From: DASPWV01 sp046727855
GTDB taxonomy: Bacteria > Acidobacteriota > Vicinamibacteria > Vicinamibacterales > UBA2999
Assembly (NCBI GenBank): GCA_046727855.1
Contig: JBKPDL010000005.1
Span: forward strand, 1-44,139
Reading direction: 5' to 3'
DNA: 44,139 nucleotides
The first letter of the stretch is position 1. Each line of letters begins with the position of its first letter. A program made the position numbers and the translations under genes. Positions 23,105-30,869 of the stretch are shown here, piece after piece. The notes beneath the pieces are model-generated. The model did no database searches. It was given only the letters and a program-made list of their open reading frames with translations, and was not told where the DNA came from.

Positions 23105-25246
23105 CTAATGCGACGTCATCTTCGGCGTGATTCCCAGGTTGTGCATGATGAACACGTAGATGTCGGCCGTCGCCTCAATCTGCTTGATCACATTGCTCGC
23201 GCCGTGAGCCGACTTCGTCTCAATCCGGATCAACGCCGGATTGTCCTTGCTCGCCTTCTCCTGCAGTGTTGCCGCGTATTTGAACGAGTGCGCCGGAACG
23301 ACGCGATCGTCGTGCTCGGCCGTGGTGATGAGCGTCGCCGGATACTTCACGCCACTCTTGATGTTGTGGAGTGGTGAGTAGGCATACAGCGCCTTGAACT
23401 CGTCGGCGTTGTCGCTCGAGCCGTAATCCGCAATCCAGTTCCAGCCGATCGTGAACTTGTGGAAGCGCAGCATGTCCATCACGCCAACCTGCGGGATGGC
23501 GACGCGGAACAGTTCGGGCCGTTGATTGATGACGACGCCGACCAGCAGGCCGCCGTTCGACCCACCCTGAATGGCAAGCTTCGCCGGCGACGTGTATTTG
23601 TTCGCGATCAGCCAGTCGGCCGCCGCGATGAAGTCATCGAACACGTTCTGCTTGTTCGTCTTCGTCCCCGCGTCGTGCCAGGCTTCGCCGTACTCGCTGC
23701 CGCCGCGCATGTTGACGCTCGCGTAGACGAAGCCTTCCTCGAGCAGCGCAACGCGAAGGACGTTGAAGCTCGGCGTCGTGGCAATCTGAAATCCGCCGTA
23801 GCCGTACATCAACGTCGGGTTGTTGCCGTCGAGTACGAGGCCCTTCCGATGGGTCAGGAACATCGGCACCTTCGTGCCGTCCTTGCTCGCGAAGAACACC
23901 TGCTTCGTCTCGTACTGATTCGTGTCGAGTCCCGGAATCTCGGGCGCGCGAAACACGCTGCTCCGGCGTGATCCGATGTCGTAGCGGAAAATCGTCGCCG
24001 GATACATGAACGACGCGTAGTTGTAGAACACGAACTTGTCGTCCATGTTGCCGTTGAAGCCGGTGACCGCGCCCAGACCTGGCAGCGCCACTTCGTTTTC
24101 GAGCGTGCCCTCCAGGTTGTGGACGTAAGCCTTCGACGCCACATCCTTCATGTAGGTCACGAAGATCTTGCCGCCGGCCACGCCTACGCCATCGATCGGC
24201 TCGTTCTTCTCGGCGACGACCGTAGTCCACTTCTCCGGCGTCGGATTCGCAGGGATGATTCGGACGATGCGACCGTTGGGCGCGTTGTTGTCGGTATAAA
24301 CCAGCAGCTCGCCGCGCACGTTTTCGAGCACGTTGTAGGTGTCGTCGCCGATCTCCGGAATCAGCGGCACGAACCGGGCGCTCGGCTTCGTCAGGTCCAG
24401 AACGAACACCGCGTTGCCCTGCTTGCCAGTGCCGCGGTCCGAGACGTCGAGGACGGCGAACCGTTCGTCCTCGGTGGTCTGCACCGTGTGGAAACGCTGG
24501 GGATTCTTCGCGTCTTCGAACACCAGCTGGTCTTCGGACTGTGGCGTACCGATGCGGTGGTAGTAGACGCGATGATTCTCGTTCGCCGAAGACAGTTCCT
24601 TGCCTTTCTCCGGTTGCGGATAGCGGCTGTAGTAGAAACCGTTGCCGCGCCACGCGACACCAGACACTTTGACCCACTGAATCTTGTCGCTGAGCGGCTT
24701 TCGTGTCGTCAGATCGAGGACGTTGTACTCCTGCCAGTCCGATCCGCTCCGCGAGACGCCGTACACCGCAAGTTTGGCGTCTTTCGAGGGCACGAACGCG
24801 TTGAGGACCACCGTGCCGTCGGGCGACCACTCGTTCGGATCGAGCAGGACCTCGGGCTTGCCGTCGATGCCTTTTTGAATATAGAGGATGCTCTGGTACT
24901 GCAGGCCGTCGTTCTTGCGGAAGAAGAAGTAATCGCCTTTGCGCGACGGCGCCGTGTACTTCGCGTAGTTGTACAAATCCTTGAGGCGCTTGGTGAGCGC
25001 GGCGCGGAACGGAATCTTGTCGAGATACGCGAAGGTCACTTTGTTCTGCGCCTCCACCCAGGCCGCGGTGTCGGCGGACGTGTCGTCCTCGAGCCAGCGA
25101 TACGGATCGGGCACAGTGACGCCGTGATAGGTGTCCACGTGATCGACTTTGCGTGTGTCTGGGTACTGCAGGCCTTGAGCGGCTAACGCGGCGGATATGA
25201 ACAGCATGGCGAGAGGGGCGCGCAGCAAGATCTTCATACCCGCCAT
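23105..25246 (-). CDS. Prolyl oligopeptidase, S9A family, exported
   Basis: 713 aa serine peptidase that cuts short peptides after proline. N-terminal signal KILLRAPLAMLFISAALAAQ, then the conserved YPDTRKVDHVDTYHGVTVPD and DPYRWLED. A seven-bladed propeller gate covers about residues 85-430. The alpha/beta-hydrolase domain holds the nucleophile in IQGGSNGGLLV (near residue 560), the Asp in TTAEHDDRVVPAHSFKYAA, and the His in ETKSAHGASN. The start may be the ATG at 25237 (MKILLRAP). Its 5' region is a 370-base CT/GA-rich array, so its leader, if transcribed from beyond the array, would be unusual. Confidence 0.93.
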   Translation of the reverse strand: MAGMKILLRAPLAMLFISAALAAQGLQYPDTRKVDHVDTYHGVTVPDPYRWLEDDTSADTAAWVEAQNKVTFAYLDKIPFRAALTKRLKDLYNYAKYTAPSRKGDYFFFRKNDGLQYQSILYIQKGIDGKPEVLLDPNEWSPDGTVVLNAFVPSKDAKLAVYGVSRSGSDWQEYNVLDLTTRKPLSDKIQWVKVSGVAWRGNGFYYSRYPQPEKGKELSSANENHRVYYHRIGTPQSEDQLVFEDAKNPQRFHTVQTTEDERFAVLDVSDRGTGKQGNAVFVLDLTKPSARFVPLIPEIGDDTYNVLENVRGELLVYTDNNAPNGRIVRIIPANPTPEKWTTVVAEKNEPIDGVGVAGGKIFVTYMKDVASKAYVHNLEGTLENEVALPGLGAVTGFNGNMDDKFVFYNYASFMYPATIFRYDIGSRRSSVFRAPEIPGLDTNQYETKQVFFASKDGTKVPMFLTHRKGLVLDGNNPTLMYGYGGFQIATTPSFNVLRVALLEEGFVYASVNMRGGSEYGEAWHDAGTKTNKQNVFDDFIAAADWLIANKYTSPAKLAIQGGSNGGLLVGVVINQRPELFRVAIPQVGVMDMLRFHKFTIGWNWIADYGSSDNADEFKALYAYSPLHNIKSGVKYPATLITTAEHDDRVVPAHSFKYAATLQEKASKDNPALIRIETKSAHGASNVIKQIEATADIYVFIMHNLGITPKMTSH

Positions 25247-25255
25247 TTTATCGTG

Positions 25256-25619
25256 TGGAGATCAGGGAGGGGGGAAGAGGTCGGGGAGTTAATCACTGGG
25301 AGATCAGGGAGATCAGGGAGATAAGATTTGTCTCCCCGATCTCCTGACCTCCCTGTTATTCCCTCTCCGATCTCCTCCCTGTGTTATCCCCTCCCCGATC
25401 TCCCTGTTATCTCCTCCCTGATCTCCCCGACCTCCCTGTTATCTCCTCCCTGATCTCCCCGACCTCCTGTTATCCCCTCCCTGATCTCCCCGACCTCCGT
25501 GTTATCCCCTCCCCGATCTCCCTGACCTCCCCGTTATCCTTCCCTGATCTCCCTGACCTCCCCGTTATCCCTCCCCGATCTCCCTGACCTCCCCGTTATC
25601 CCTCCCCGATCTCCTCAAC
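25256..25619. repeat. Strand-switching short-unit array B (31-bp GATCTCCCTGACCTCCC units)
   Basis: Fills the 373-base gap between two minus-strand genes. GTTAT marks successive units at 25355, 25383, 25406, 25438, 25469, 25501, 25533, 25564 and 25595; the last periods are 32, 31, 32, 32, 31 and 31. Before about 25327 the same words are inverted (GGGAGATCAGGGAGATCAGG), so orientation switches near 25327-25331. The plus strand is almost purely pyrimidine for about 290 bases. No unique spacers, so not a CRISPR array. An apparent 68-codon ORF across it is low-complexity and not credible. Confidence 0.9.
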
Positions 25620-26354
25620 CTACAACGGGAGAACAACCTGGAAGGTGCCGGCGTAGCCGCTGGTGGTGTCGCCCGACAGCGTGATCAATTCGTTCGTCAC
25701 TCCGTCACTGAACACGTTATCGCGCGCGTTCGTCGTCGGATTCTGCCCGCCCGACGCATAGACGCCGGTGCGGTACACGGCAGCGGTGATGTCCTCGGGA
25801 AACGCGATTTGCGTCACCTTCGCTGAACGGGCATTGATTGTGACTTCCACGTGAATGTGCGTCGCCCGTCCCTGGTACCAACCGGGATAAATCGTGACGA
25901 ACGACGCGTGTCCGTTGGCGTCCGTCGTCTGCAGGCCGCGTAGATACGTCAGGTTCCGCTGGCTCCCGTACTGCGAATAGTTGCCGCCGGCATCACATTG
26001 CCAGATATCGACCACCGCACCTGACACGGGCGCGCACGCGTTGTTCGTGTTGACCACCGCAATGGTGAGATAGAGCGGCAGCCCGGGCCTGTCTTCGCGA
26101 ATGTCGGCGCGCACGAAGTCGGCGAGCGACGGATACGGCCCGATTGTCTCGCTCGGCGACACCACACACGCGGCGTTGTTGGTTGGAGGCGTCGTCGTGG
26201 TCGGCGGCACGGTGGTGGTCGTCGACGACGTGGTGGTCACCGCCGTTGCGCTCGTCGGCGTCTCGCCGTTGCACGCGATCGACAGCGCAGCGCCACCGGC
26301 ACCGAGCATTCCCAGCGCCTCACGGCCGCTGAGGCGTTTTCTCTTTCTCCTCAT
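25620..26354 (-). CDS. Exported intradiol ring-cleavage dioxygenase-family lipoprotein
   Basis: 244 aa from ATG 26354. An Arg/Lys-rich N-terminus is followed by ALGMLGAGGAALSIACNGE, a lipobox with Cys as the acylated residue. A Thr-rich linker of about 30 residues follows, then a domain with the intradiol dioxygenase pattern: PVSGAVVDIWQCDAGGNYSQ, LRGLQTTDANGHASFVTIYP and GWYQGRATHIHVEV, giving the two Tyr and two His ligands of non-haem Fe(III). The family cleaves catechols, but exported forms may act on other aromatics or be non-catalytic. The longer frame to 26501 would cover the divergent LysR start and is rejected. Confidence 0.83.
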   Translation of the reverse strand: MRRKRKRLSGREALGMLGAGGAALSIACNGETPTSATAVTTTSSTTTTVPPTTTTPPTNNAACVVSPSETIGPYPSLADFVRADIREDRPGLPLYLTIAVVNTNNACAPVSGAVVDIWQCDAGGNYSQYGSQRNLTYLRGLQTTDANGHASFVTIYPGWYQGRATHIHVEVTINARSAKVTQIAFPEDITAAVYRTGVYASGGQNPTTNARDNVFSDGVTNELITLSGDTTSGYAGTFQVVLPL

Positions 26355-26439
26355 CGTCTTCCTCGAGTTGTCAAAGGCTGGCCTGTTCAGAGTACGGCGC
26401 GGGGCCGCACCCGGGTAGTCCCGCGAAATTGTCGCCAGT

Positions 26440-26456
26440 GTTAAGGTGGGCTTAAC
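26440..26456. promoter_or_regulatory. LysR-type operator next to its own start codon
   Basis: GTTAAG-GTGGG-CTTAAC, a perfect 6-bp inverted repeat with a 5-base spacer, containing the T-N11-A pattern of LysR boxes. It ends one base before the LysR ATG and covers its ribosome binding site, so binding would block both transcription and translation start: autorepression, and possible control of the divergent dioxygenase gene 85 bases away. Confidence 0.6.
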
Positions 26457-26457
26457 A

Positions 26458-27366
26458 ATGGACCTGCACAAGATGGCGACGCTTGTCGCCGTGGTGGACA
26501 ACGGCTCAATGCGGAAGGCCGCGCGCGAGCTTGGACTGACGCCGTCGGCGGTGAGTCAGCAGATTCGCCAGCTCGAACGCGAAACCGGCGTCACGCTGCT
26601 CCGCCGCTCGACGCGGAAGCTGGCCCTCACCGACGCGGGCGACGCGTTTTACCAGGGGTCGGTCGCGATGCTGGAGGCTGCCCGTTCCGCGCACGATCGT
26701 TTAGCGGAGCTGCATGATTCGGTCAGCGGCGAATTGACCATCAGCGCCCCGGTCGGTTTTGCCGCCGCCCATCTCACCAGCGCGCTCGTGCCGCTGGTTG
26801 CCGCGCATCAGCATCTGACGTTGCGGCTGATTGCAACCGACGATCAGCTCGATCTCCAGAAAGAGCGCATCGACATTGCGATCGCCATCGGTACGAAACC
26901 GCTGGCAACCTCGCTCATCCGCCGGCATCTTGCCGACTGGGACAATGTGCTCGTCGCCGCCCCGTCGTACCTGAAGAAACGAGGCACGCCAAAAACCGCA
27001 GGCGACCTCGCGCAGCACACGTTCATCGCGTTACCGCCATGGCATCACCCGGCGGACGTCCTCACCGGACCCGGACGACAGCGTTGCCGGCTCGATGTGA
27101 AGCCGCGGATCACGAGCAACAACCAAGTCACGATCAAGCAGTTCACGGTGGCCGGCTGCGGATTGTCGTTTGGCGTGATCCCCGAGATGGCAGACGAACT
27201 GGCCGCGAGGAAACTCGTGCGCGTCCTGCCCGACTGGTCGTCGCCGCAGCTCAGCGTGGACGCACTCCTGCTGCCGCGAAAAACGCAGCCCGCCAAAGTG
27301 CGGGCTGCCCTCGAGGCGCTGAAGAGTTATTTGAACACGCGCAGCAAACGCGTGAGCGGATCGTAG
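26458..27366 (+). CDS. LysR-family transcriptional regulator
   Basis: 302 aa. The winged helix-turn-helix spans residues 1-60 (MDLHKMATLVAVVDNGSMRK, ARELGLTPSAVSQQIRQLER), then a linker helix and the periplasmic-binding-like effector domain (from SGELTISAPVGFAAAHL). The start at 26458 is chosen for homology and for the AAGGTGG upstream; a GTG at 26446 adds only four residues. It is divergent from the dioxygenase-like lipoprotein, the usual arrangement for a LysR regulator and its target, and an inverted repeat adjoins its start. The effector is unknown, possibly an aromatic compound. The 3' end overlaps the convergent sdhB by 40 bases. Confidence 0.9.
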   Translation: MDLHKMATLVAVVDNGSMRKAARELGLTPSAVSQQIRQLERETGVTLLRRSTRKLALTDAGDAFYQGSVAMLEAARSAHDRLAELHDSVSGELTISAPVGFAAAHLTSALVPLVAAHQHLTLRLIATDDQLDLQKERIDIAIAIGTKPLATSLIRRHLADWDNVLVAAPSYLKKRGTPKTAGDLAQHTFIALPPWHHPADVLTGPGRQRCRLDVKPRITSNNQVTIKQFTVAGCGLSFGVIPEMADELAARKLVRVLPDWSSPQLSVDALLLPRKTQPAKVRAALEALKSYLNTRSKRVSGS

Positions 27367-28064
27367 AAGCGATCGACGACGCGCTCCTTGAGCGGGATGA
27401 TCGCGTTGTCGGTGATCTTGATGTGCTCCGGACAGACGTTGGTGCAGCACTTGGTGATATTGCAGTAGCCGATGTTGTGCTTCTGCCGGAGATCGGCCAG
27501 GCGATCGCCCGTGTCGAGCGGGTGCATCTCGAACTGCGCGGCGTAGACGAAAAAGCGCGGGCCGATGAACTCGCTGTGCTTCGCGTGATCGCGCAGGACG
27601 TGACAGACGTCCTGGCACAGGAAGCACTCGATGCACTTGCGGTGTTCCTGGACGCGGTCGATGTCCTTCTGGAACATCCGCCACGTGCCGTCAGGCGCAT
27701 CGGCAGGACGCGGCTTGAACTGTTGAATCGTTTTCTTGACCGCGAAATTCCAGGACACGTCGGTGACGAGATCCTTGATCAGCGGGAACGTGCGCATCGG
27801 CTCGATCGTGACCGGCTCATTGAGATCGAGCGTGCTCAGCCGCGTCATGCACATCAATTGGGGCATGCCATTGATTTCGGCCGAGCACGATCCACACTTC
27901 CCCGCTTTGCAGTTCCAGCGAACGGCCAGATCGGGCGCCTGTTCCGCTTGGATGCGATGGACGGCGTCGAGAACGACCATCCCCTCCTCGACCTCCGTTC
28001 TGTAGTCACGAAAGTCGCCGCCGCCATACGGTTCGCTGCGCCAAACACGAAAAGTTGCGTCCAT
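27327..28064 (-). CDS. sdhB: Succinate dehydrogenase/fumarate reductase iron-sulfur subunit
   Basis: 245 aa electron-transfer subunit of complex II. The 2Fe-2S centre is in CKAGKCGSCSAEINGMPQLM plus the following Cys. The 4Fe-4S centre is CIECFLCQDVC, and the last cluster lies in CNITKCCTNVCPEHI. It passes electrons from the flavoprotein to the membrane anchor. Last gene of the C-A-B operon, separated from sdhA by 41 bases that contain a palindrome. The ATG at 28064 is the natural start. The 3' end is antisense to the end of the LysR gene. Confidence 0.93.
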   Translation of the reverse strand: MDATFRVWRSEPYGGGDFRDYRTEVEEGMVVLDAVHRIQAEQAPDLAVRWNCKAGKCGSCSAEINGMPQLMCMTRLSTLDLNEPVTIEPMRTFPLIKDLVTDVSWNFAVKKTIQQFKPRPADAPDGTWRMFQKDIDRVQEHRKCIECFLCQDVCHVLRDHAKHSEFIGPRFFVYAAQFEMHPLDTGDRLADLRQKHNIGYCNITKCCTNVCPEHIKITDNAIIPLKERVVDRFYDPLTRLLRVFK

Positions 28065-28080
28065 ATGTATAAAGCCTGTA

Positions 28081-28100
28081 GGCGGAACTCCAGGTCCGCC
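28081..28100. repeat. Imperfect GGCGGA...TCCGCC palindrome between sdhA and sdhB
   Basis: GGCGGAACTCCAGGTCCGCC, eight pairs with one mismatch, occupying half of the intercistronic gap. Related to GCGGACCT-TT-AGGTCCGC at 16633-16650. In the sdh mRNA it would form a hairpin that could set the ratio of the two subunits. Confidence 0.55.
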
Positions 28101-28105
28101 ATAAC

Positions 28106-29923
28106 CTATTGCCTTTGCTCCTCGATGATCTGCTGCAACTCCGGCGGCATTGGCGGAATCGGAACGCGTGACACGTCGATGCCGCCAGCCGCGTTTCGCT
28201 TCACCATCACGGTGACGTTGCCGAACTCCGCGACCTTGTTGGGGTAATCCTCGCGGAAGTGTCCGCCACGGCTCTCCTTGCGTTCGAGCGCGGAGAGCGT
28301 GATCGTCTCGGCGACAGTGAGCAGATTGAACAGATCGAGCGCCGTGTGCCAGCCGCCGTTGTACTCGCGATGGCCTGACACGCCGACGCGTGCGGCGCGC
28401 TCCTTGTATTTCTCGACCCGCGAGAGCGCTTCCTTCATCTCGCTTTCCTGCCGGACGATGCCCACAAGCGTTTGCATCGTGTCCTGCAGTTCCTCCTGGA
28501 CCTTGTAAGGATTCTCGCCGCCGGTTCCGCGCTCGAACGGCGCCAGCGCCTCCTCGATCGCACGCTCAACCGCGCTGTCGTCCACGCTGACGGCGCCTTC
28601 CCTCTTCGCGAATTCCGCGGCATATTCGCCTGCACGCTTGCCGAATACGATCAAGTCCGACAGCGAGTTGCCGCCCAGACGATTGGCGCCGTTGATGCCC
28701 GAGGCGCATTCCCCTGCGGCGAACAGGCCGGGAATCGACGACATCTGCGAATCCGCGTCCACGTACACACCACCCATGATGTAGTGCGTGGTCGGACCGA
28801 TTTCCATCGCTTGCTTGGTGATATCGAGGTCGGCCAGCTGCTTGAACTGGTGATACATGCTCGGCAGCTTGCGTTTGATGTGCTCTTCGGCGTTGGGCAG
28901 CTTCTCGTTGATCCACGAGATATCGAGAAACACGCCGCCGTGCGGACTGCCGCGCCCCTCCTTCACCTCGCGGACAATGCAGCGCGCGACGTGATCGCGC
29001 GTGAGCAGCTCTGGCGGACGCCGCGCGCTCTTGTCGCCTTGCGTGTAGCGCCAGCCCTCTTCAGCGTCGGCTGCCGTCTGCGGCTTGTAGTTGTCTGGAA
29101 TGTCATCGAACATGAAGCGGCGGCCCTGGCTGTTCTTCAGCACGCCGCCCTCACCACGCACGCCTTCGGTCACGAGAATCCCTTTGACGCTCGGCGGCCA
29201 GACCATGCCAGTGGGATGGAACTGAATGAACTCCATGTCGATCAATTCCGCGCCGGCGCGAAACGCGAGTGCGTGGCCGTCGCCCGTGCCTTCCCAGCTA
29301 TTGCTCGTAATCTTGTAGGCGCGGCCGACGCCGCCGGTGGCGAGAATCACGGTCCTGGCGCCGAACACGTGAAAGCGCCCGCGCTCGCGGTCGTAGGCGA
29401 CCACTCCTGACACGCGTGCGCCATCGAGCAGCAAGGTGATGACGGTGTGCTCCATGTGAACGGTCACGCCGAGATAGACGGTGTGGTCCTGCAGCGTGCG
29501 AATCAGCTCGAGACCGGTGCGATCGCCGACGTGCGCGAGCCGCGGATAGCGGTGGCCGCCGAAGTTGCGCTGGTTGATGCGGCCGTCGGGCGTTCGATCG
29601 AACACGGCTCCCCACGCTTCGAGCTCGCGCACACGATCCGGCGCCTCCTTGGCGTGAATTTCGGCCATGCGCCAGTTGTTGACGTACTGTCCGCCGCGCA
29701 TCGTGTCGGCGAAGTGCACCTTCCAGTTGTCACGCTCGTCGTTGTTGGCGAGCGCCGCGGCCATGCCGCCTTCGGCCATCACCGTGTGCGCTTTGCCGAG
29801 CAATGACTTGCAGATGAGACCTACGGACACTCCGGCGTTGGCCGCTTCAATCGCGGCACGCAAGCCCGCGCCACCGGCGCCAACGACGAGGACATCGTAG
29901 TCATAAGTCGCATACGCGGGCAT
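28106..29923 (-). CDS. sdhA: Succinate dehydrogenase/fumarate reductase flavoprotein subunit
   Basis: 605 aa catalytic subunit; oxidises succinate to fumarate or the reverse, with FAD. The FAD-binding Rossmann motif is LVVGAGGAGLRAAIEAANAG near residue 12. The His for covalent FAD lies in GKAHTVMAEGGMAA. Substrate-site segments are FIQFHPTGMVWP, TEGVRGEGGVL and HYIMGGVYVD, and GGNSLSDLIVFGKRAGE follows. Length and segment order match the type found in non-proteobacterial sdhCAB operons. The ATG at 29923 overlaps the stop of the anchor gene, so the two are translationally coupled. Confidence 0.95.
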   Translation of the reverse strand: MPAYATYDYDVLVVGAGGAGLRAAIEAANAGVSVGLICKSLLGKAHTVMAEGGMAAALANNDERDNWKVHFADTMRGGQYVNNWRMAEIHAKEAPDRVRELEAWGAVFDRTPDGRINQRNFGGHRYPRLAHVGDRTGLELIRTLQDHTVYLGVTVHMEHTVITLLLDGARVSGVVAYDRERGRFHVFGARTVILATGGVGRAYKITSNSWEGTGDGHALAFRAGAELIDMEFIQFHPTGMVWPPSVKGILVTEGVRGEGGVLKNSQGRRFMFDDIPDNYKPQTAADAEEGWRYTQGDKSARRPPELLTRDHVARCIVREVKEGRGSPHGGVFLDISWINEKLPNAEEHIKRKLPSMYHQFKQLADLDITKQAMEIGPTTHYIMGGVYVDADSQMSSIPGLFAAGECASGINGANRLGGNSLSDLIVFGKRAGEYAAEFAKREGAVSVDDSAVERAIEEALAPFERGTGGENPYKVQEELQDTMQTLVGIVRQESEMKEALSRVEKYKERAARVGVSGHREYNGGWHTALDLFNLLTVAETITLSALERKESRGGHFREDYPNKVAEFGNVTVMVKRNAAGGIDVSRVPIPPMPPELQQIIEEQRQ

Positions 29924-30726
29924 CAGATGATCCTCCAGTCGGACCAGATGCCCATGGCGCAGAGGCGCACGTAGACGTCGGCAAACGCCACCGCAAAGAG
30001 ACTCAACCAGGCAAACGGCATGTGCCGCTTGTTGAGCGACGTGGTGCAGTCGTAGCAGGCGCTGAGCACCGGCCTCTTCGAGATTTCATCGACGCGTCCG
30101 CCAAAGACGTGACGTCCCGAGTGACACCCGAACGTGTAGCTCGCGAGCAGGATGACGTTGATCAGCAGCACGAGCGTGCCCAACCCGATCCCGAATTCCT
30201 TCTGACCGGTGGCGGGATTGGTGAACCACAACGCGAGCCAGACGTCGTAGGACAGAATGGCGATGAAGATCACCGCGATGTACCAGGAATAGCGGTGAAC
30301 GTTCTGGAGAATCAGCGGAAACGAGTTCTCGCCGAGATAGCTTTTGCGTGGTTCGCCGACGGAGCAGTTGGGCGGATCCGCCCAGAATGCCTTGTAGTAC
30401 GCGCCGCGGTAGTAGTAACAGGTGAGCCGAAAGACACCAGGAAACGGAAGAATCAGCAGCGCCGGCGAAAACGGCAGCAGCGCCGGCCACCAGGCCGGCT
30501 TCGGACCAAACCACGCATGCTCGGAATCGCCCCACAGCACGGGCGAGTAGAAGGGAGAAAGATAGGGACCGTACTCGTAATGCGCGTTTTGCAACGCCGC
30601 CCAGGTGGCATAAACGATAAAGGACGTGAACACGAGAAACACGACCAACGGTGTCGCCCACCAGGTGTCGCGTCGTTTCGTCTCTCCGAAGCCGCGCTGG
30701 ACGGCCGTGACTGATATGACCTGCAT
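29923..30726 (-). CDS. sdhC: Succinate dehydrogenase membrane anchor, single-subunit cytochrome b type
   Basis: 267 aa. Five predicted transmembrane helices: TPLVVFLVFTSFIVYATWAA, WPALLPFSPALLILPFPGVF, HRYSWYIAVIFIAILSYDVW, GLGTLVLLINVILLASYTFG and FAWLSLFAVAFADVYVRLCA. Candidate haem ligands are His in NVHRYSWY and in GCHSGRHVF. One five-helix anchor next to an A and a B subunit fits the type B complex II (one anchor protein, two haems). First gene of the operon; reduces the quinone at the membrane. Divergence from textbook SdhC is high, so subunit type is an inference from helices and neighbours. Confidence 0.82.
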   Translation of the reverse strand: MQVISVTAVQRGFGETKRRDTWWATPLVVFLVFTSFIVYATWAALQNAHYEYGPYLSPFYSPVLWGDSEHAWFGPKPAWWPALLPFSPALLILPFPGVFRLTCYYYRGAYYKAFWADPPNCSVGEPRKSYLGENSFPLILQNVHRYSWYIAVIFIAILSYDVWLALWFTNPATGQKEFGIGLGTLVLLINVILLASYTFGCHSGRHVFGGRVDEISKRPVLSACYDCTTSLNKRHMPFAWLSLFAVAFADVYVRLCAMGIWSDWRII

Positions 30727-30774
30727 GAAGGGCCGCCTCCAGATAAACGCCTAACTATAACTCGCGCGGTCGGG

Positions 30775-30868
30775 TGAGTGGGTGCGGCGGCTGCGACAGG
30801 TGCGGAAGCTGCGGTGCGCACACAGGTGCACAAGTGCACACGTCCGGTGCAAAGGTACAACGCAGTCG
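30775..30868. repeat. Short-unit array C (AGGTGC/GTGCAC units)
   Basis: In the 143-base gap between two minus-strand genes. The word GGTGC recurs at about 30781, 30799, 30813, 30825 and 30846, mixed with AAGTGCACA and TGCGGAAGCTGCGG. Because GTGCAC is self-complementary, both orientations are interleaved rather than cleanly switched. It would form GC-rich hairpins upstream of sdhC. The remaining gap to 30774 holds only an AT-rich stretch (30751-30760). Confidence 0.65.
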
Positions 30869-30869
30869 C

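Noticed and set aside
23634..24830. 398-codon open frame on the same strand as the peptidase, different frame
   Set aside because: Overlaps the prolyl oligopeptidase fully; Arg-rich composition with no domain.
25381..25587. 68-codon Pro/Leu/Ser ORF across array B
   Set aside because: Pure low-complexity translation of the repeat, no ribosome binding site, and the same words appear in other frames.
25256..25619. Possible CRISPR array from the 31-bp period
   Set aside because: Units are contiguous, with no unique spacers, and part of the array is inverted; no cas genes are near.
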